Of a stretch of 64,000 nucleotides of DNA, positions 18,470 through 27,617 are shown piece by piece; within the stretch, counting starts at the first letter, position 1; the number at the start of each line of letters is the position of its first letter. Below the pieces are notes generated by a model, which did no database searches, had not been told where the DNA came from, and saw only the letters and a list, made by a program, of their open reading frames with translations. This DNA comes from Ruegeria sp. Ofav3-42 (GTDB taxonomy: Bacteria > Pseudomonadota > Alphaproteobacteria > Rhodobacterales > Rhodobacteraceae): contig NZ_JAKRGB010000019.1 in NCBI RefSeq assembly GCF_022347725.1, positions 22,805 to 86,804 on the forward strand. Reading direction: 5' to 3'. Both the position numbers and the translations under genes were made by a program.

Positions 18470-20613
18470 CCACATTAAAACCACTGCCTCTTACACAAGA
18501 GCTAACGTCGTTGGAAACCTGCCTGCTGCACGTGGCCTCGCATCTGGATCGCTCGCTTACAGTGGCCGCGCTTCAGGCGGCACATTCCGACTCGTCGGGT
18601 AAGTTGAGCATTCGGGACGCAATCGAAGTCGCGCATCACGCCGGGCTACAGGCAGGTTTCGGTGCGCGGAAGCTTGCGGATTTCGATGATACTCTGGTTC
18701 CGTCACTGCTTCTGCTGGAAAACGATAAGGCCGTTGTCTTCCACGGGCGCGCTAAAACCGGTCTTCTTCTGATTTTTGACCCCGCCATAGGTGAAAGTAT
18801 CGGTGAAGTCGCGGAATCGGTTATTGCCAAGCACTATACCGGATACGCGATTTTGTTTCGTCGCAGCCACAAAGAAGAACCTGCGAAATGCAACAAGTCT
18901 GCACCCGGCCATTGGTTTTGGTCTGCCATGTTGGCGAACCGCTGGTCCTATGCCCAAGTGGCCCTTGCCGCGGCAGTGGCAAATTTGCTTGGTCTTTCAA
19001 CATCCGTGTTCATCATGGTCGTGTACGACAGGGTGCTTCCGAATGAAGCAACAGAGTCCCTGATCGCCTTGACGCTCGGCGTGAGTCTTGCGCTAGCGTT
19101 TGACTTCGCTCTCAAACTCTTGCGTGCAGGATTCATTGACCGGGCTGGCCAAAAGGCCGATGTATTCATGGGGCGGCGCGTTTTCGATCAAGTGTTGAAC
19201 ATCAAGATGAAGTCCCGCACCGGTTCGACTGGCGCCATGGCCAGCACCATCCGGGAGTTTGAAACTCTGCGAGAATTTTTCACCTCAGCGACATTGATCG
19301 CGTTGGTCGATCTACCCTTCATCGCCCTGTTTGTCCTGGTCATTTACGTCGTGGGCGGGCCACTTGCGCTGATCCCGGCGCTCGCCGTTCCAATCGTGTT
19401 GCTTGCCGCGTTGGCAATTCAGCCTTTGTTGTCGCGATTGGCCGAAAAGAGCTTCGCTGACGGGCAGTCAAAACAGTCCGTTCTGGTCGAAACCGTATCG
19501 GGTCTTGAGACCATCAAGACCACAGCTGCGGCGCGTCAGATGCGTGCGCGTTGGGATGACGCGATCGAACGACAGTCCTCACACGGCATCCGCAGCAGAA
19601 CGGTAACGCAGTTCGCCTTAAACCTGACCGGTTTCACGCAGCAAGCGGCCCAGGTCCTGATCGTTTTCTATGGCGTGTTTTTGATCACGGATGGCCAAGC
19701 AAGTATGGGCGCCCTCATCGCCTCGGTCATGTTGACGGGACGAGCGCTGGCCCCGCTGGGGCAACTTGCCCAGACACTGACACGCGTCAATCAAGCGCGC
19801 AGTGCATACCGAAATCTGAACGCATTGATGCAGGCAGAAAGTGAGCGGCCCGAAGGGCGCAATTGGATCAGTCGCCCGCATATTGACGGCCGTATTTCCT
19901 TTAAGGATGTTCATTTTTCGTACCCCGATCAGACGGATGATACGCTTTCCGGGGTCTCGTTTGATATTGCTCCTGGGGAAAAGGTCGCAATTCTGGGGCC
20001 CATCGGATCAGGCAAAAGCACGATCACTCGCTTGCTGCTGGGGTTGTATGAACCCAGGGCTGGATCGGTCATGTTGGACGGCGTTGATATCCGTCAGATA
20101 GATCCGGGCGATCTTCGTCGCAACATCGGTTCGGTTTTGCAGGACGTCTGGCTTTTTTCCGGCTCTATCCGGGACAACATTGCAAGTGGTGCGACCCGGC
20201 CCCGAGATCAGGATCTGATCGACGCCGGTCGGGTGGCCGGAGTGGAAGATTTCGTTGCTCATCACCCAGGCGGCTATGACCAACAGCTGGCCGAGCGTGG
20301 CGAAGGCCTGTCGGGTGGTCAACGGCAGGCGATCGCACTTGCGAGAGCGCTGGTCGGGCGGCCTCCGGTTTTGCTTTTGGACGAGCCGACCAGTGCGATG
20401 GACGTAAGAACCGAGGCCGAGGTTATCAAACGTCTGAAACAGGCAACCGCCGACACCACGATGGTAATCATCACGCACCGCACCAGCCTGCTGGCGCTGG
20501 TCGACAGAGTAATCGTGATCGAGCGTGGTCAAGTTGGGGCTGACGGACCAAAAAGCATACTCAGCCAGCACACTCGCGTAGCGCGGAGGCACCTTAATGT
20601 CGCAGCATCCTGA
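18466..20613 (+). CDS. type I secretion ABC transporter with C39-like domain (LapB type)
   Basis: 715-residue exporter of large RTX adhesins. Residues about 1-130 form a C39-like domain without the catalytic Cys-His arrangement of true peptidases, as in LapB and HlyB-like proteins, where it binds cargo instead of cutting it. Next is the membrane domain (about 150-440, starting WFWSAMLANRWSYAQ) and an ATPase with Walker A GPIGSGKST, signature LSGGQRQA, Walker B VLLLDEPTSAMD and the switch His in ITHRTS. The start is fixed by the ATGA overlap with tolC. It differs in architecture from the PrtD-like exporter at 7090, so the cluster encodes two distinct systems, this one probably for the 1290-residue adhesin. 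Confidence 0.92.
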   Translation: MTTLKPLPLTQELTSLETCLLHVASHLDRSLTVAALQAAHSDSSGKLSIRDAIEVAHHAGLQAGFGARKLADFDDTLVPSLLLLENDKAVVFHGRAKTGLLLIFDPAIGESIGEVAESVIAKHYTGYAILFRRSHKEEPAKCNKSAPGHWFWSAMLANRWSYAQVALAAAVANLLGLSTSVFIMVVYDRVLPNEATESLIALTLGVSLALAFDFALKLLRAGFIDRAGQKADVFMGRRVFDQVLNIKMKSRTGSTGAMASTIREFETLREFFTSATLIALVDLPFIALFVLVIYVVGGPLALIPALAVPIVLLAALAIQPLLSRLAEKSFADGQSKQSVLVETVSGLETIKTTAAARQMRARWDDAIERQSSHGIRSRTVTQFALNLTGFTQQAAQVLIVFYGVFLITDGQASMGALIASVMLTGRALAPLGQLAQTLTRVNQARSAYRNLNALMQAESERPEGRNWISRPHIDGRISFKDVHFSYPDQTDDTLSGVSFDIAPGEKVAILGPIGSGKSTITRLLLGLYEPRAGSVMLDGVDIRQIDPGDLRRNIGSVLQDVWLFSGSIRDNIASGATRPRDQDLIDAGRVAGVEDFVAHHPGGYDQQLAERGEGLSGGQRQAIALARALVGRPPVLLLDEPTSAMDVRTEAEVIKRLKQATADTTMVIITHRTSLLALVDRVIVIERGQVGADGPKSILSQHTRVARRHLNVAAS

Positions 20614-21907
20614 CCTTGCTTCATTGGCTCGAGAAATGCGGGGGCGATCTCCCCTACGGGGGTCGCTCCTGCTGCTTGTCATCTTCGCCTGCCTCCTGTC
20701 AGCGGGGTTTTGGGCCTATTTGACAGAACTGGACGACGTGACCCGCGTGGACGGTCGGATTGTCCCTTCCGCAGATGTACAACTGATCGAAGCGACGGAA
20801 CCCGGTGTCCTTCAGTCCCTGCATGCCAAGGAAGGTCAGATCGTCGAAAAAGGCACATTGCTGATGGAATTCGACACCACGCAAATCGACAGCCAACTGA
20901 GTCAAGAGGAGCAGCGCGCATTTGGACTCATGGCGCGGGCTCAACGATTGCAGGCGGAAATAGATGGAGCAACCCTCACATTCTCGCCTAAGCTTATCGA
21001 AGGTGCTCCGGAAGTTGTTAAATCGGAAACTGCCTTGTTCCTGGGCCGTCAGACCGAACTTATGGCCGAAATCGCCATCTTGGAGCGGCAGCGTGAACAA
21101 CGTCAACGAGAATACGAAGAAGGGCTTGTAGACCAGGTCACTGCAGAGGAAACGCTTAGGATTCTGGCCGAGGAGCGCGCAATAATGGCACCGTTGGTCG
21201 AAGAACGGATGGAGCCTGCAACTACCCTTTTGGCCCTTCGTCGAAGCGCGGCGGAATGGGAAGGTCGTAAAGTACGTGCAACAGCGGTTACAAGCAGGTT
21301 GCAAACCGGCCTCGACGAAATCGACGACAGGATACAAGCCGCGCATAGCAGATTCCGCAGTGCAGCGCTGACCGATCTTGCAGTCACAACCGCCGAATTG
21401 GCAGCGCTTCGACCTTCACTTCCGGCCTTGCAGGACCGCGCAGATCGCGCGCAGGTCCGGTCCCCTGTCCGTGGCATCGTCAATCGCATTCATCGGACAA
21501 CAATCGGTGGTTTGGCACGCAGCGGAGAAGAGTTGATCGAGATTGTCCCATTGGACGACAAGCTTTTGGTCGAAGCCTATGTCCGCCCCGAAGACATCGC
21601 CTTTCTGCATTCGGGCCAATCCGTAAAAGTAAAGATCACGGCCTATGATTTTGCTCGTTATGGAGCTTTGGACGGGGAGATCACACGCATAGGTGCAACC
21701 ACAATCACGCGACCGGAGCGCAATGACGAAGAAGTATTTGTCATCGAAGTCCAGACGAACCATGCGATTTTGGATGCAAACGGGATTGCCGTTGAGATCA
21801 TCCCAGGGATGATTGCCGAAGTAGACGTTCTATCCGGTAAGAAAACCGTGCTGGACTACCTTCTGCAACCCGTTATCAAGGTCAAGGATCGGGCCCTACG
21901 CGAATAG
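20597..21907 (+). CDS. HlyD-family adaptor of the adhesin secretion system
   Basis: 436-residue membrane-fusion protein. One transmembrane segment (about residues 22-44, LLLLVIFACLLSAGFWAYL) is followed by the lipoyl half-motif GRIVPSADVQLIEATEPG, a long coiled coil (about 90-290), RSPVRGIVNRIHRTTIGG as the second lipoyl half, and a C-terminal beta barrel. It starts inside the end of the ABC gene (17-bp overlap) with GCGGAGG about 8 bases upstream. As in LapC, it should bridge the ABC protein and TolC. It is the last gene of the adhesin operon; no clear terminator was seen in the 71 bp before the convergent response-regulator gene. Confidence 0.92.
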   Translation: MSQHPDLASLAREMRGRSPLRGSLLLLVIFACLLSAGFWAYLTELDDVTRVDGRIVPSADVQLIEATEPGVLQSLHAKEGQIVEKGTLLMEFDTTQIDSQLSQEEQRAFGLMARAQRLQAEIDGATLTFSPKLIEGAPEVVKSETALFLGRQTELMAEIAILERQREQRQREYEEGLVDQVTAEETLRILAEERAIMAPLVEERMEPATTLLALRRSAAEWEGRKVRATAVTSRLQTGLDEIDDRIQAAHSRFRSAALTDLAVTTAELAALRPSLPALQDRADRAQVRSPVRGIVNRIHRTTIGGLARSGEELIEIVPLDDKLLVEAYVRPEDIAFLHSGQSVKVKITAYDFARYGALDGEITRIGATTITRPERNDEEVFVIEVQTNHAILDANGIAVEIIPGMIAEVDVLSGKKTVLDYLLQPVIKVKDRALRE

Positions 21908-21978
21908 TAGCCTGTAGCCAAGTGTGCCGCGATTTTGAGCAACGCCTGTCGGCGGCGGAATATCGCAGCCAGCATTTG

Positions 21979-22677
21979 CTACCATTCGACATCTCCCAAG
22001 AAAATGTATCCGGCGCCGTAGATGGTTTTTATTAACCGCGGGTTCTTTGGGTCTTCGCCCAGTTTGGTGCGCAACCGCGAAATCCTGACGTCCATTGCCC
22101 TGTCGAAACTATCACCGGCGGCCCCGCCCAGCGCCTCCTGCATCTGGGCGCGGCTGATCAGACGCTTGGGACTTTCCAGAAACAGCCGGAGAACTTCGCC
22201 TTCGGCATGGCTGAAAGGGGTCTCGGTTCCAGTTCCATCCTCAAGAATGTAGCGGTCAAAATATGCCGTCCAACCATTGAACCGCGCTACATCTGACTGC
22301 ATCGTCTGCACCCTTGGGGACCGCAACCGCGCGCGAATGCGGGCTACGACTTCGGCCGGGTCGAAAGGCTTAGTAATGTAGTCGTCTGCACCCAACTCTA
22401 ACCCGGTGACGCGATCCTGTACCTGCGCACGGCCAGAAATGATGATGACGGCGGCCCCCTGCTCCAAAGCCAATCTGTGGACCAGGGCCAGCCCGTCCGT
22501 GTCTGGCAAGGACAAATCCACCAGACACACATCCGGCGTGACACGTTTGAGCGAGGCTTCAAATTCGCGCGCACGGGAAAAGCTTTGGGTCCGGAAACCG
22601 GCATCTTCCAGCGCGTCGGTCAGAATGCGCCGGATTTCGGGCTCATCATCGACAATGGTTACCAGCGGTTTGGTCAT
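21979..22677 (-). CDS. OmpR-family response regulator
   Basis: 232 residues. The receiver domain (1-120) has DDEPE at the acidic pocket, the phospho-acceptor Asp in CLVDLSLPDTDG, and the conserved Lys in ITKPFDPAEV. The C-terminal winged helix (about 130-230) shows FSHAEGEVLRLFLESP, a DVRISRLRTKLGEDP recognition region and IKTIYGAGYIF. Its start overlaps the stop of the upstream hybrid kinase by 4 bp, so the two are a cognate pair. Its targets are unknown. The adhesin-secretion operon converges on it, which makes surface adhesion a possible but unproven output. Confidence 0.93.
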   Translation of the reverse strand: MTKPLVTIVDDEPEIRRILTDALEDAGFRTQSFSRAREFEASLKRVTPDVCLVDLSLPDTDGLALVHRLALEQGAAVIIISGRAQVQDRVTGLELGADDYITKPFDPAEVVARIRARLRSPRVQTMQSDVARFNGWTAYFDRYILEDGTGTETPFSHAEGEVLRLFLESPKRLISRAQMQEALGGAAGDSFDRAMDVRISRLRTKLGEDPKNPRLIKTIYGAGYIFLGDVEW

Positions 22678-24578
22678 CGGGCAGCCTCGTCTCGGATCAG
22701 GGCGGACAGTTGCGCCCGCGTGAACGGTTTACGCAGCACCGGCGCGCGATTCAGTGCTTCTCGATGCAACGGGTCAGAATAGGGCAAGGACGTCATCAGA
22801 ATGTACGGCAAAAATGGCTTTAGATTCGCCAGGAGGTCCAGACCCGTCTTCTGCCCCTCAAGACGAATGTCCGAGAGCACAAGGGCAATGTCTTCGACAT
22901 TCTCCGCCAACGCCAACGCCTCGTCGCACGAGGTCGCCTCGATCACCGAAAACCCGAGGTCGACCAGCATGTCACGAAACTGCCGGCGCAGTTCGTCACT
23001 ATCTTCGACCAACAGGACCAGACCTTCCTGAACAGGAGGGGCCGGGCGATAGGGCAGACGTAGAACAACTGATGCACCCGACGGAGTGTTGCGAAGGTTC
23101 AGGTCACCGCCTGCCAGCTTGACCGTGTCATACACCATCGGCAGGCCCAGACCCGATCCCTTGTCGCCTTTGGTCGTGAAGAATGGGTTCAGTGCCTTCT
23201 CCAACGCTTCTTTCGAAAATCCGGGACCAGTGTCCGACACTGCGATCTCAGCCCAGATTTCACCAATTGTATGAGCGCTGATCGTGATTTGGCCCGACCC
23301 GCCACAAGCGTCACGCGCATTGAGCACAAGGTTTAACAAAGCGTCCTGAACCATGCCCGGGTCCAACATAAGGGCTTTGTCCGGCAGCGTGTTGACGACT
23401 GACAAACCGACGCCGCGCGGCAGGGAAGGAGACGCCAGAATACGCAGGTCCTCCAGCAATCCGCGCATGTCTGTCGCTTTGGGCTGCGGTGTTCGGTTGC
23501 CGGTCATATCAGCGATACGGTTCAGCAATTGCCCGCCGCGGCGAGCCGTCTGCTGGGTCGCGGCAACGAGTTCGCGAGCTTCGTCCGGCAAACCCATTTT
23601 TTCAAGTCGCGACTGCATACCCAGTATAATGGTCAGCAGGTTGGAAAAGTCATGGGCCAAGCCACTTGTCATTTGCGCAGCCATGGCCCGCCGGCGCGTT
23701 TGCTGCAAAGCAACACGTGCTTGCGTTTCCTCGGTGATGTCGACGGACATCACATAAACGCCCCCATCACCATCGGGGGTAAAGGATACACGGATACGTC
23801 TGGAGTCCTGATCCTCGGTGAACTCAAACACCGACGTTTCCCCGGAATAGGCCTTCTGTAAAAACGGCTCGACCCGCAAGTAAGCCGCGGAACCCAACGC
23901 CTGAGAAATATGCATGCCCAGGATCTCGGACGGGCGACCGGGCATGACCGAGTTCAGGCGGCGATTGGAATAGTCATACCGACCGTCAGGATCCAGATGC
24001 GCAATATGTGCCGGCATCATCTCGGTGGTCATGCGCGTGCGTGCTTCGATTTCGGTGAGCTGACGTTTGGCTTCTTCCAAAGCCGAATTGGTAGCCGCGA
24101 GCTTTCTGTTTGTCGCTGACAGCTCCTCGGCCCGGTCGAACAACTGACCAGAAAGCTCTTCTGACCGAGCGCGCAACAGGGCCTCGGCCTGTTTCGTGTT
24201 AGTGATGTCCGTATAGACCGCCACCCAGCCACCTCTGGGCAACGGTGCGCCTTCGACCGAGATGACCTGGCCATTGGCGCGAACGCGTTCGATGTAGTGA
24301 GGTTCGAAGGTTAGAGCCTGTTTTACCCGCAGATCGACAATTTCTTCGATGTCGCTAACTTCTCCATACTCGCCATTGGAGGCGAGGTATCGGATCGTAT
24401 CGCTGAACAGAGCGCCCGGCTGGACCAGATGGTCGGGCAGATCGAACATCGACTGAAATGGTCGATTGCTGACCACCAGCCGAAGCTGGCTATCATAAAT
24501 TGACAGCGCCTGCCCAATCAGATTCAGACCGGCCGTCGTCATAGCCTTAGTTTGCTGTTCAGTTATTTCCAATTCCAC
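22674..24578 (-). CDS. PAS-domain hybrid sensor histidine kinase
   Basis: 634-residue soluble kinase. Two PAS domains (about 10-125 and 175-290) are joined by a short coiled coil. The dimerisation/phospho-acceptor helix has LAHDFSNLLTIILGMQ (His near 307). The ATPase domain contains NLVLNARDAC, DTGPGFSKE and GSGLGLPMV, and a C-terminal receiver (about 515-630) carries VEDSDELRR and the phospho-Asp in VLSDIRLEG. No membrane segment is present, so it senses a cytosolic signal, perhaps redox or a small ligand through PAS. The start codon is GTG. It lies 93 bp downstream of the sulfatase gene on the same strand and overlaps its response regulator by 4 bp. Confidence 0.92.
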   Translation of the reverse strand: MELEITEQQTKAMTTAGLNLIGQALSIYDSQLRLVVSNRPFQSMFDLPDHLVQPGALFSDTIRYLASNGEYGEVSDIEEIVDLRVKQALTFEPHYIERVRANGQVISVEGAPLPRGGWVAVYTDITNTKQAEALLRARSEELSGQLFDRAEELSATNRKLAATNSALEEAKRQLTEIEARTRMTTEMMPAHIAHLDPDGRYDYSNRRLNSVMPGRPSEILGMHISQALGSAAYLRVEPFLQKAYSGETSVFEFTEDQDSRRIRVSFTPDGDGGVYVMSVDITEETQARVALQQTRRRAMAAQMTSGLAHDFSNLLTIILGMQSRLEKMGLPDEARELVAATQQTARRGGQLLNRIADMTGNRTPQPKATDMRGLLEDLRILASPSLPRGVGLSVVNTLPDKALMLDPGMVQDALLNLVLNARDACGGSGQITISAHTIGEIWAEIAVSDTGPGFSKEALEKALNPFFTTKGDKGSGLGLPMVYDTVKLAGGDLNLRNTPSGASVVLRLPYRPAPPVQEGLVLLVEDSDELRRQFRDMLVDLGFSVIEATSCDEALALAENVEDIALVLSDIRLEGQKTGLDLLANLKPFLPYILMTSLPYSDPLHREALNRAPVLRKPFTRAQLSALIRDEAAR

Positions 24579-24671
24579 CCTCCCGCATCACATGCGTAAC
24601 ACCGGTTCCGTCACAGGTGTAGGGGGCAGGCACGCGACACTTTGGGACAACAGGCTTTGATTACTTGGCGA

Positions 24672-26204
24672 TCAATACCTGGGTCTGGACTTTGGACCGT
24701 CGGCCGTGATCGAATCCAGTGAAAGTGTATGATCCATGTTTCGCATGCGGTGACGCAACATTTGTCGACTCAACCGAGCCAAATCGTTCGCGTACTCAGA
24801 ATCTACGGCTACGTTCTGCAATTCTCCACTCTTATGGTGGTCGAACAAAATAGGCGGAAGTTCCGCAGCAAACTCGACCAGAGTGAAACGCTCATCCCGT
24901 AGGATGCCCAGGCACGAGTCGCTGTTGCCCGTTCCCAAAACGTGCTGCCAAACAGAAGGCTTTTCGGGCTCAGCAAAGTCCAGCTCACTGAAAGAATAGC
25001 TGCGCCAGTCGTCAGGGGTTTCTCCCTGCAACAGCGGAAGCAGCGATCGCCCGTCCATTGAGTTCGGGATCGGCTGACCAACCCAATCCAGTATCGTTGG
25101 CGTAATATCGATGGACTCGGTTGGTACCGAAACAACTGATCCGGCACGCGCCTGATTGTTTGGATCCCGGATCATCAGGGGCGTTTTGTAGGCCGCGTCG
25201 TAGACCGTCATCTTACCCCAGCTGTGGCGATCACCCAGCATCTCTCCGTGATCGGCGGTTACAACCACCATTGTGTCGTCGTATTGACCACTGTCCTTCA
25301 GGAACCGGATGACACGCCCAACGTGATGGTCGACCTCGGATGCAAGCCCCAAATACACGGCGCGCAAGGTCTGAATATTCTCGATGGTTGGCTCGACGTC
25401 ATCAAACCCCAAAACAAAATCACTGGCGGTCTGATTGGCTATTGTCGGGCCGAAGAAGGGATGCATTGCGCCCTCTACCCCGGCATCCGAAAATCCAGCG
25501 GGCCGAGGCAGTGTCTCGGGATCGTACATATCATTATACGGCGCAGGCGCGACCAATGGCGGATGCGGCCGAATATATGTCAGATGAGCGAACCAGTTCT
25601 CGTCAGAAAACGGGGCCATGCTGTTCAGGAACACATCCGTCAGAAATGCCGTGTCACTGTCTTCGGCCCGATACATGGCGGGGTCATTCAGTCGCGGTTG
25701 GCCGCCGCTTGGCGCTACCGGTTTGTGGACATCCCAGTAGTCTTCGAACTCATAGCCCTTTTGCATCAGGTGAGACCGCCAGGGATAAGACTCCTCAAGC
25801 CGCATTTCGACCACCTCGTGAAATCCGTTCATCGGGTGTTCATACGATTTCAGGATCGGATCGTTCTGGTCATGAACTCGTGGGTCCGCCGATGTGTCGG
25901 TGTACCCAAATAGCATGGGCAGATAACCTGCCTTGCGCATCTCGGTCGCGATGTTCGGCGTGTCGTGCCGCAACGGAGTGCCATTGCGAACCGAGCGGTG
26001 ATTCATCGCGTATTGCCCGGTCAGGATGGATGCACGCGACGGGCCACAGGGGTTGGTTACCGAAAAATGCTGCTCGAACGTGACGGCTTCGTCCATGAAC
26101 GCGCGCAAGTTCGGCAGTTCGACATGGGCCGCCAAGGCACCGTTCAGGCAATCGGCGCGCAATTGATCGATGATGATGAACAAGACATTTCCGGCGTGCG
26201 GCAT
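24672..26204 (-). CDS. sulfatase-family hydrolase, phosphonate monoester hydrolase type
   Basis: 510-residue alkaline-phosphatase-superfamily enzyme. The formylglycine motif CGPSR has its Cys at residue 53, followed by ASILTGQYAMNHRSVRNGTP, which is characteristic of phosphonate monoester hydrolases and related promiscuous sulfatases. Metal ligands are seen in IIIDQLRAD (D13) and VTADHGEMLGDRHSWGK. It lacks a signal peptide. Such enzymes cleave phosphonate monoesters, phosphodiesters and sulfate esters in vitro; the physiological substrate here is unknown. It is clearly different from the choline sulfatase at 2885. The same-strand kinase/regulator pair follows after 93 bp and might be cotranscribed. 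Confidence 0.85.
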   Translation of the reverse strand: MPHAGNVLFIIIDQLRADCLNGALAAHVELPNLRAFMDEAVTFEQHFSVTNPCGPSRASILTGQYAMNHRSVRNGTPLRHDTPNIATEMRKAGYLPMLFGYTDTSADPRVHDQNDPILKSYEHPMNGFHEVVEMRLEESYPWRSHLMQKGYEFEDYWDVHKPVAPSGGQPRLNDPAMYRAEDSDTAFLTDVFLNSMAPFSDENWFAHLTYIRPHPPLVAPAPYNDMYDPETLPRPAGFSDAGVEGAMHPFFGPTIANQTASDFVLGFDDVEPTIENIQTLRAVYLGLASEVDHHVGRVIRFLKDSGQYDDTMVVVTADHGEMLGDRHSWGKMTVYDAAYKTPLMIRDPNNQARAGSVVSVPTESIDITPTILDWVGQPIPNSMDGRSLLPLLQGETPDDWRSYSFSELDFAEPEKPSVWQHVLGTGNSDSCLGILRDERFTLVEFAAELPPILFDHHKSGELQNVAVDSEYANDLARLSRQMLRHRMRNMDHTLSLDSITADGPKSRPRY

Positions 26205-26442
26205 TTCGATCTCCCTGATTCCACATAAGTGGTGCCGAAGCGAACTCTGTCTCTGTTCGCAAAGCCCGGCAACAAGATAGTCGTGCCCTGTCTAAATTTG
26301 TTTTTTGTTCCGGGGCAGTTCGGATCCGGGCGCGGCTTATCGAAGCCAAAAATATGTTTGAACGCAACGCCCTATGCAACTGAGGCTTTTGGGCCCGGAA
26401 TTGTCACTCAGACGCTATTACACCGCGACAATTACTGTGCAA

Positions 26443-26463
26443 CCTGCAAAAATCCGTTGCAGG
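26443..26463 (+). promoter_or_regulatory. small hairpin ahead of the Mla operon
   Basis: A perfect 7-bp inverted repeat, CCTGCAA (26443-26449) with TTGCAGG (26457-26463), and a 7-base loop, sits 28 bp before the mlaE start in the gap shared with the divergent sulfatase gene. It could be an operator half-site pair or a leader hairpin; no factor can be named. Confidence 0.3.
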
Positions 26464-26491
26464 TCAATGTCCTTTGGCATCACATACGCGC

Positions 26492-27616
26492 ATGACCCAG
26501 CCAATGATACAGTCGGACCGTGACGCCAACGGCGTCTACCTGCGGGTTTCGGGTGATCTGCTGACACAATCTTTGGAAACAGTGGAAACGACCTTTACCT
26601 CGTTCCACACGGATGGGGACGACGTCACCGTCGATCTGTCCAAGGTCGAAGCATTGGATACCGGTGGCGCATGGCTGATTGCCGATCTGGCGCGCCGCGT
26701 TAAAGCGGGCGGCGCAGAAGTCCATTATCTGGGACTAAATCCCGCTCATTCCGCGCTGCTCGAGACTGTGGCTGAAAACATACCCGACGATCCTGGCATC
26801 GAAACCGAACGCCGCAGCTTTGTCGACTGGGTAGCAAGTGTAGGGAAACGCACGGTCCAGGCCGGAAAGGATGGCCTGTCGCTGCTTGGGTTTTTGGGTC
26901 TGACGCTGCACCGCCTCGTGCGTACGATCCTGATGCCGCGTCGGTTACGTACTGCGGCACTGGTATCCCAAATGGAGGAAACCGGCTTCAAGGCCATACC
27001 AATCGTCGCTCTGATGGGGTTCCTGATCGGCGTCGTGCTGGCCTTTCAGGGTGCCACTCAGCTGAAACAATTCGGGGCCGAGATTTTTGTGGTCGAGCTG
27101 ATCTCGATCTCGGTTCTGCGCGAGCTTGGCATTTTGCTGACCGCGATCATTGTTGCTGGCCGGTCTGGTTCAGCCTTCACAGCATCAATTGGTTCGATGA
27201 AAGTTCAGGAAGAAATCGACGCAATGCGGACGCTGGGTCTGGACCCGATTGAGGTTTTGGTGATCCCGCGAGTTGTTGCTCTGTTGATCATGCTTCCGAT
27301 ACTTGGGTTCATTGCAGATATTGCGGCGCTGATCGGTGGTGGATTGATGAGCTGGATCGACCTTGGCGTCAGCCCCGGTATGTTCGTAACGCGCCTGAAA
27401 GAGAACACCGGCATCTGGCAATTTGCCATCGGCATGATCAAAGCGCCGTTCTTTGCGTTGGTCATCGGCGTCATTGCCTGCTGGCAGGCGATGCAAGTCA
27501 AGGGTTCAGCCCAAAGTGTCGGGCAAAGAACGACCGCTTCGGTTGTGCAGTCCATCTTTCTGGTCATCGCGCTGGATGCACTGTTCTCAATCTTCTTCTC
27601 AGTGATGGAGATCTGA
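26492..27616 (+). CDS. mlaE: MlaE-family lipid ABC permease with fused N-terminal STAS domain
   Basis: 374 residues. About residues 1-100 are a STAS domain (MlaB-like), with VTVDLSKVEALDTGGAWLI around the conserved strand-helix. Residues about 150-374 are the MlaE permease with several membrane helices and the family segments FLIGVVLAFQGATQLKQFGA, VLRELGILLTAII and GSMKVQEEIDAMRTLGLDP. In enteric bacteria MlaB is a separate protein, so this is a natural MlaB-MlaE fusion. It works with the ATPase and MCE proteins that follow to move phospholipid between inner and outer membranes. ATG 26492 is used; a TTG 18 bp upstream is also in frame, and neither has a good Shine-Dalgarno. Confidence 0.9.
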   Translation: MTQPMIQSDRDANGVYLRVSGDLLTQSLETVETTFTSFHTDGDDVTVDLSKVEALDTGGAWLIADLARRVKAGGAEVHYLGLNPAHSALLETVAENIPDDPGIETERRSFVDWVASVGKRTVQAGKDGLSLLGFLGLTLHRLVRTILMPRRLRTAALVSQMEETGFKAIPIVALMGFLIGVVLAFQGATQLKQFGAEIFVVELISISVLRELGILLTAIIVAGRSGSAFTASIGSMKVQEEIDAMRTLGLDPIEVLVIPRVVALLIMLPILGFIADIAALIGGGLMSWIDLGVSPGMFVTRLKENTGIWQFAIGMIKAPFFALVIGVIACWQAMQVKGSAQSVGQRTTASVVQSIFLVIALDALFSIFFSVMEI

Positions 27617-27617
27617 C

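Noticed and set aside
18466..18870. Functional C39 peptidase domain on the second ABC transporter
   Set aside because: A Cys occurs near the right place, but the DCGPA-type catalytic context and His/Asp pattern are missing, so it is a C39-like cargo-binding domain.
25224..26083. Overlapping plus-strand open frames opposite the second sulfatase
   Set aside because: They overlap one another and a well-supported gene, and contain no family motifs.
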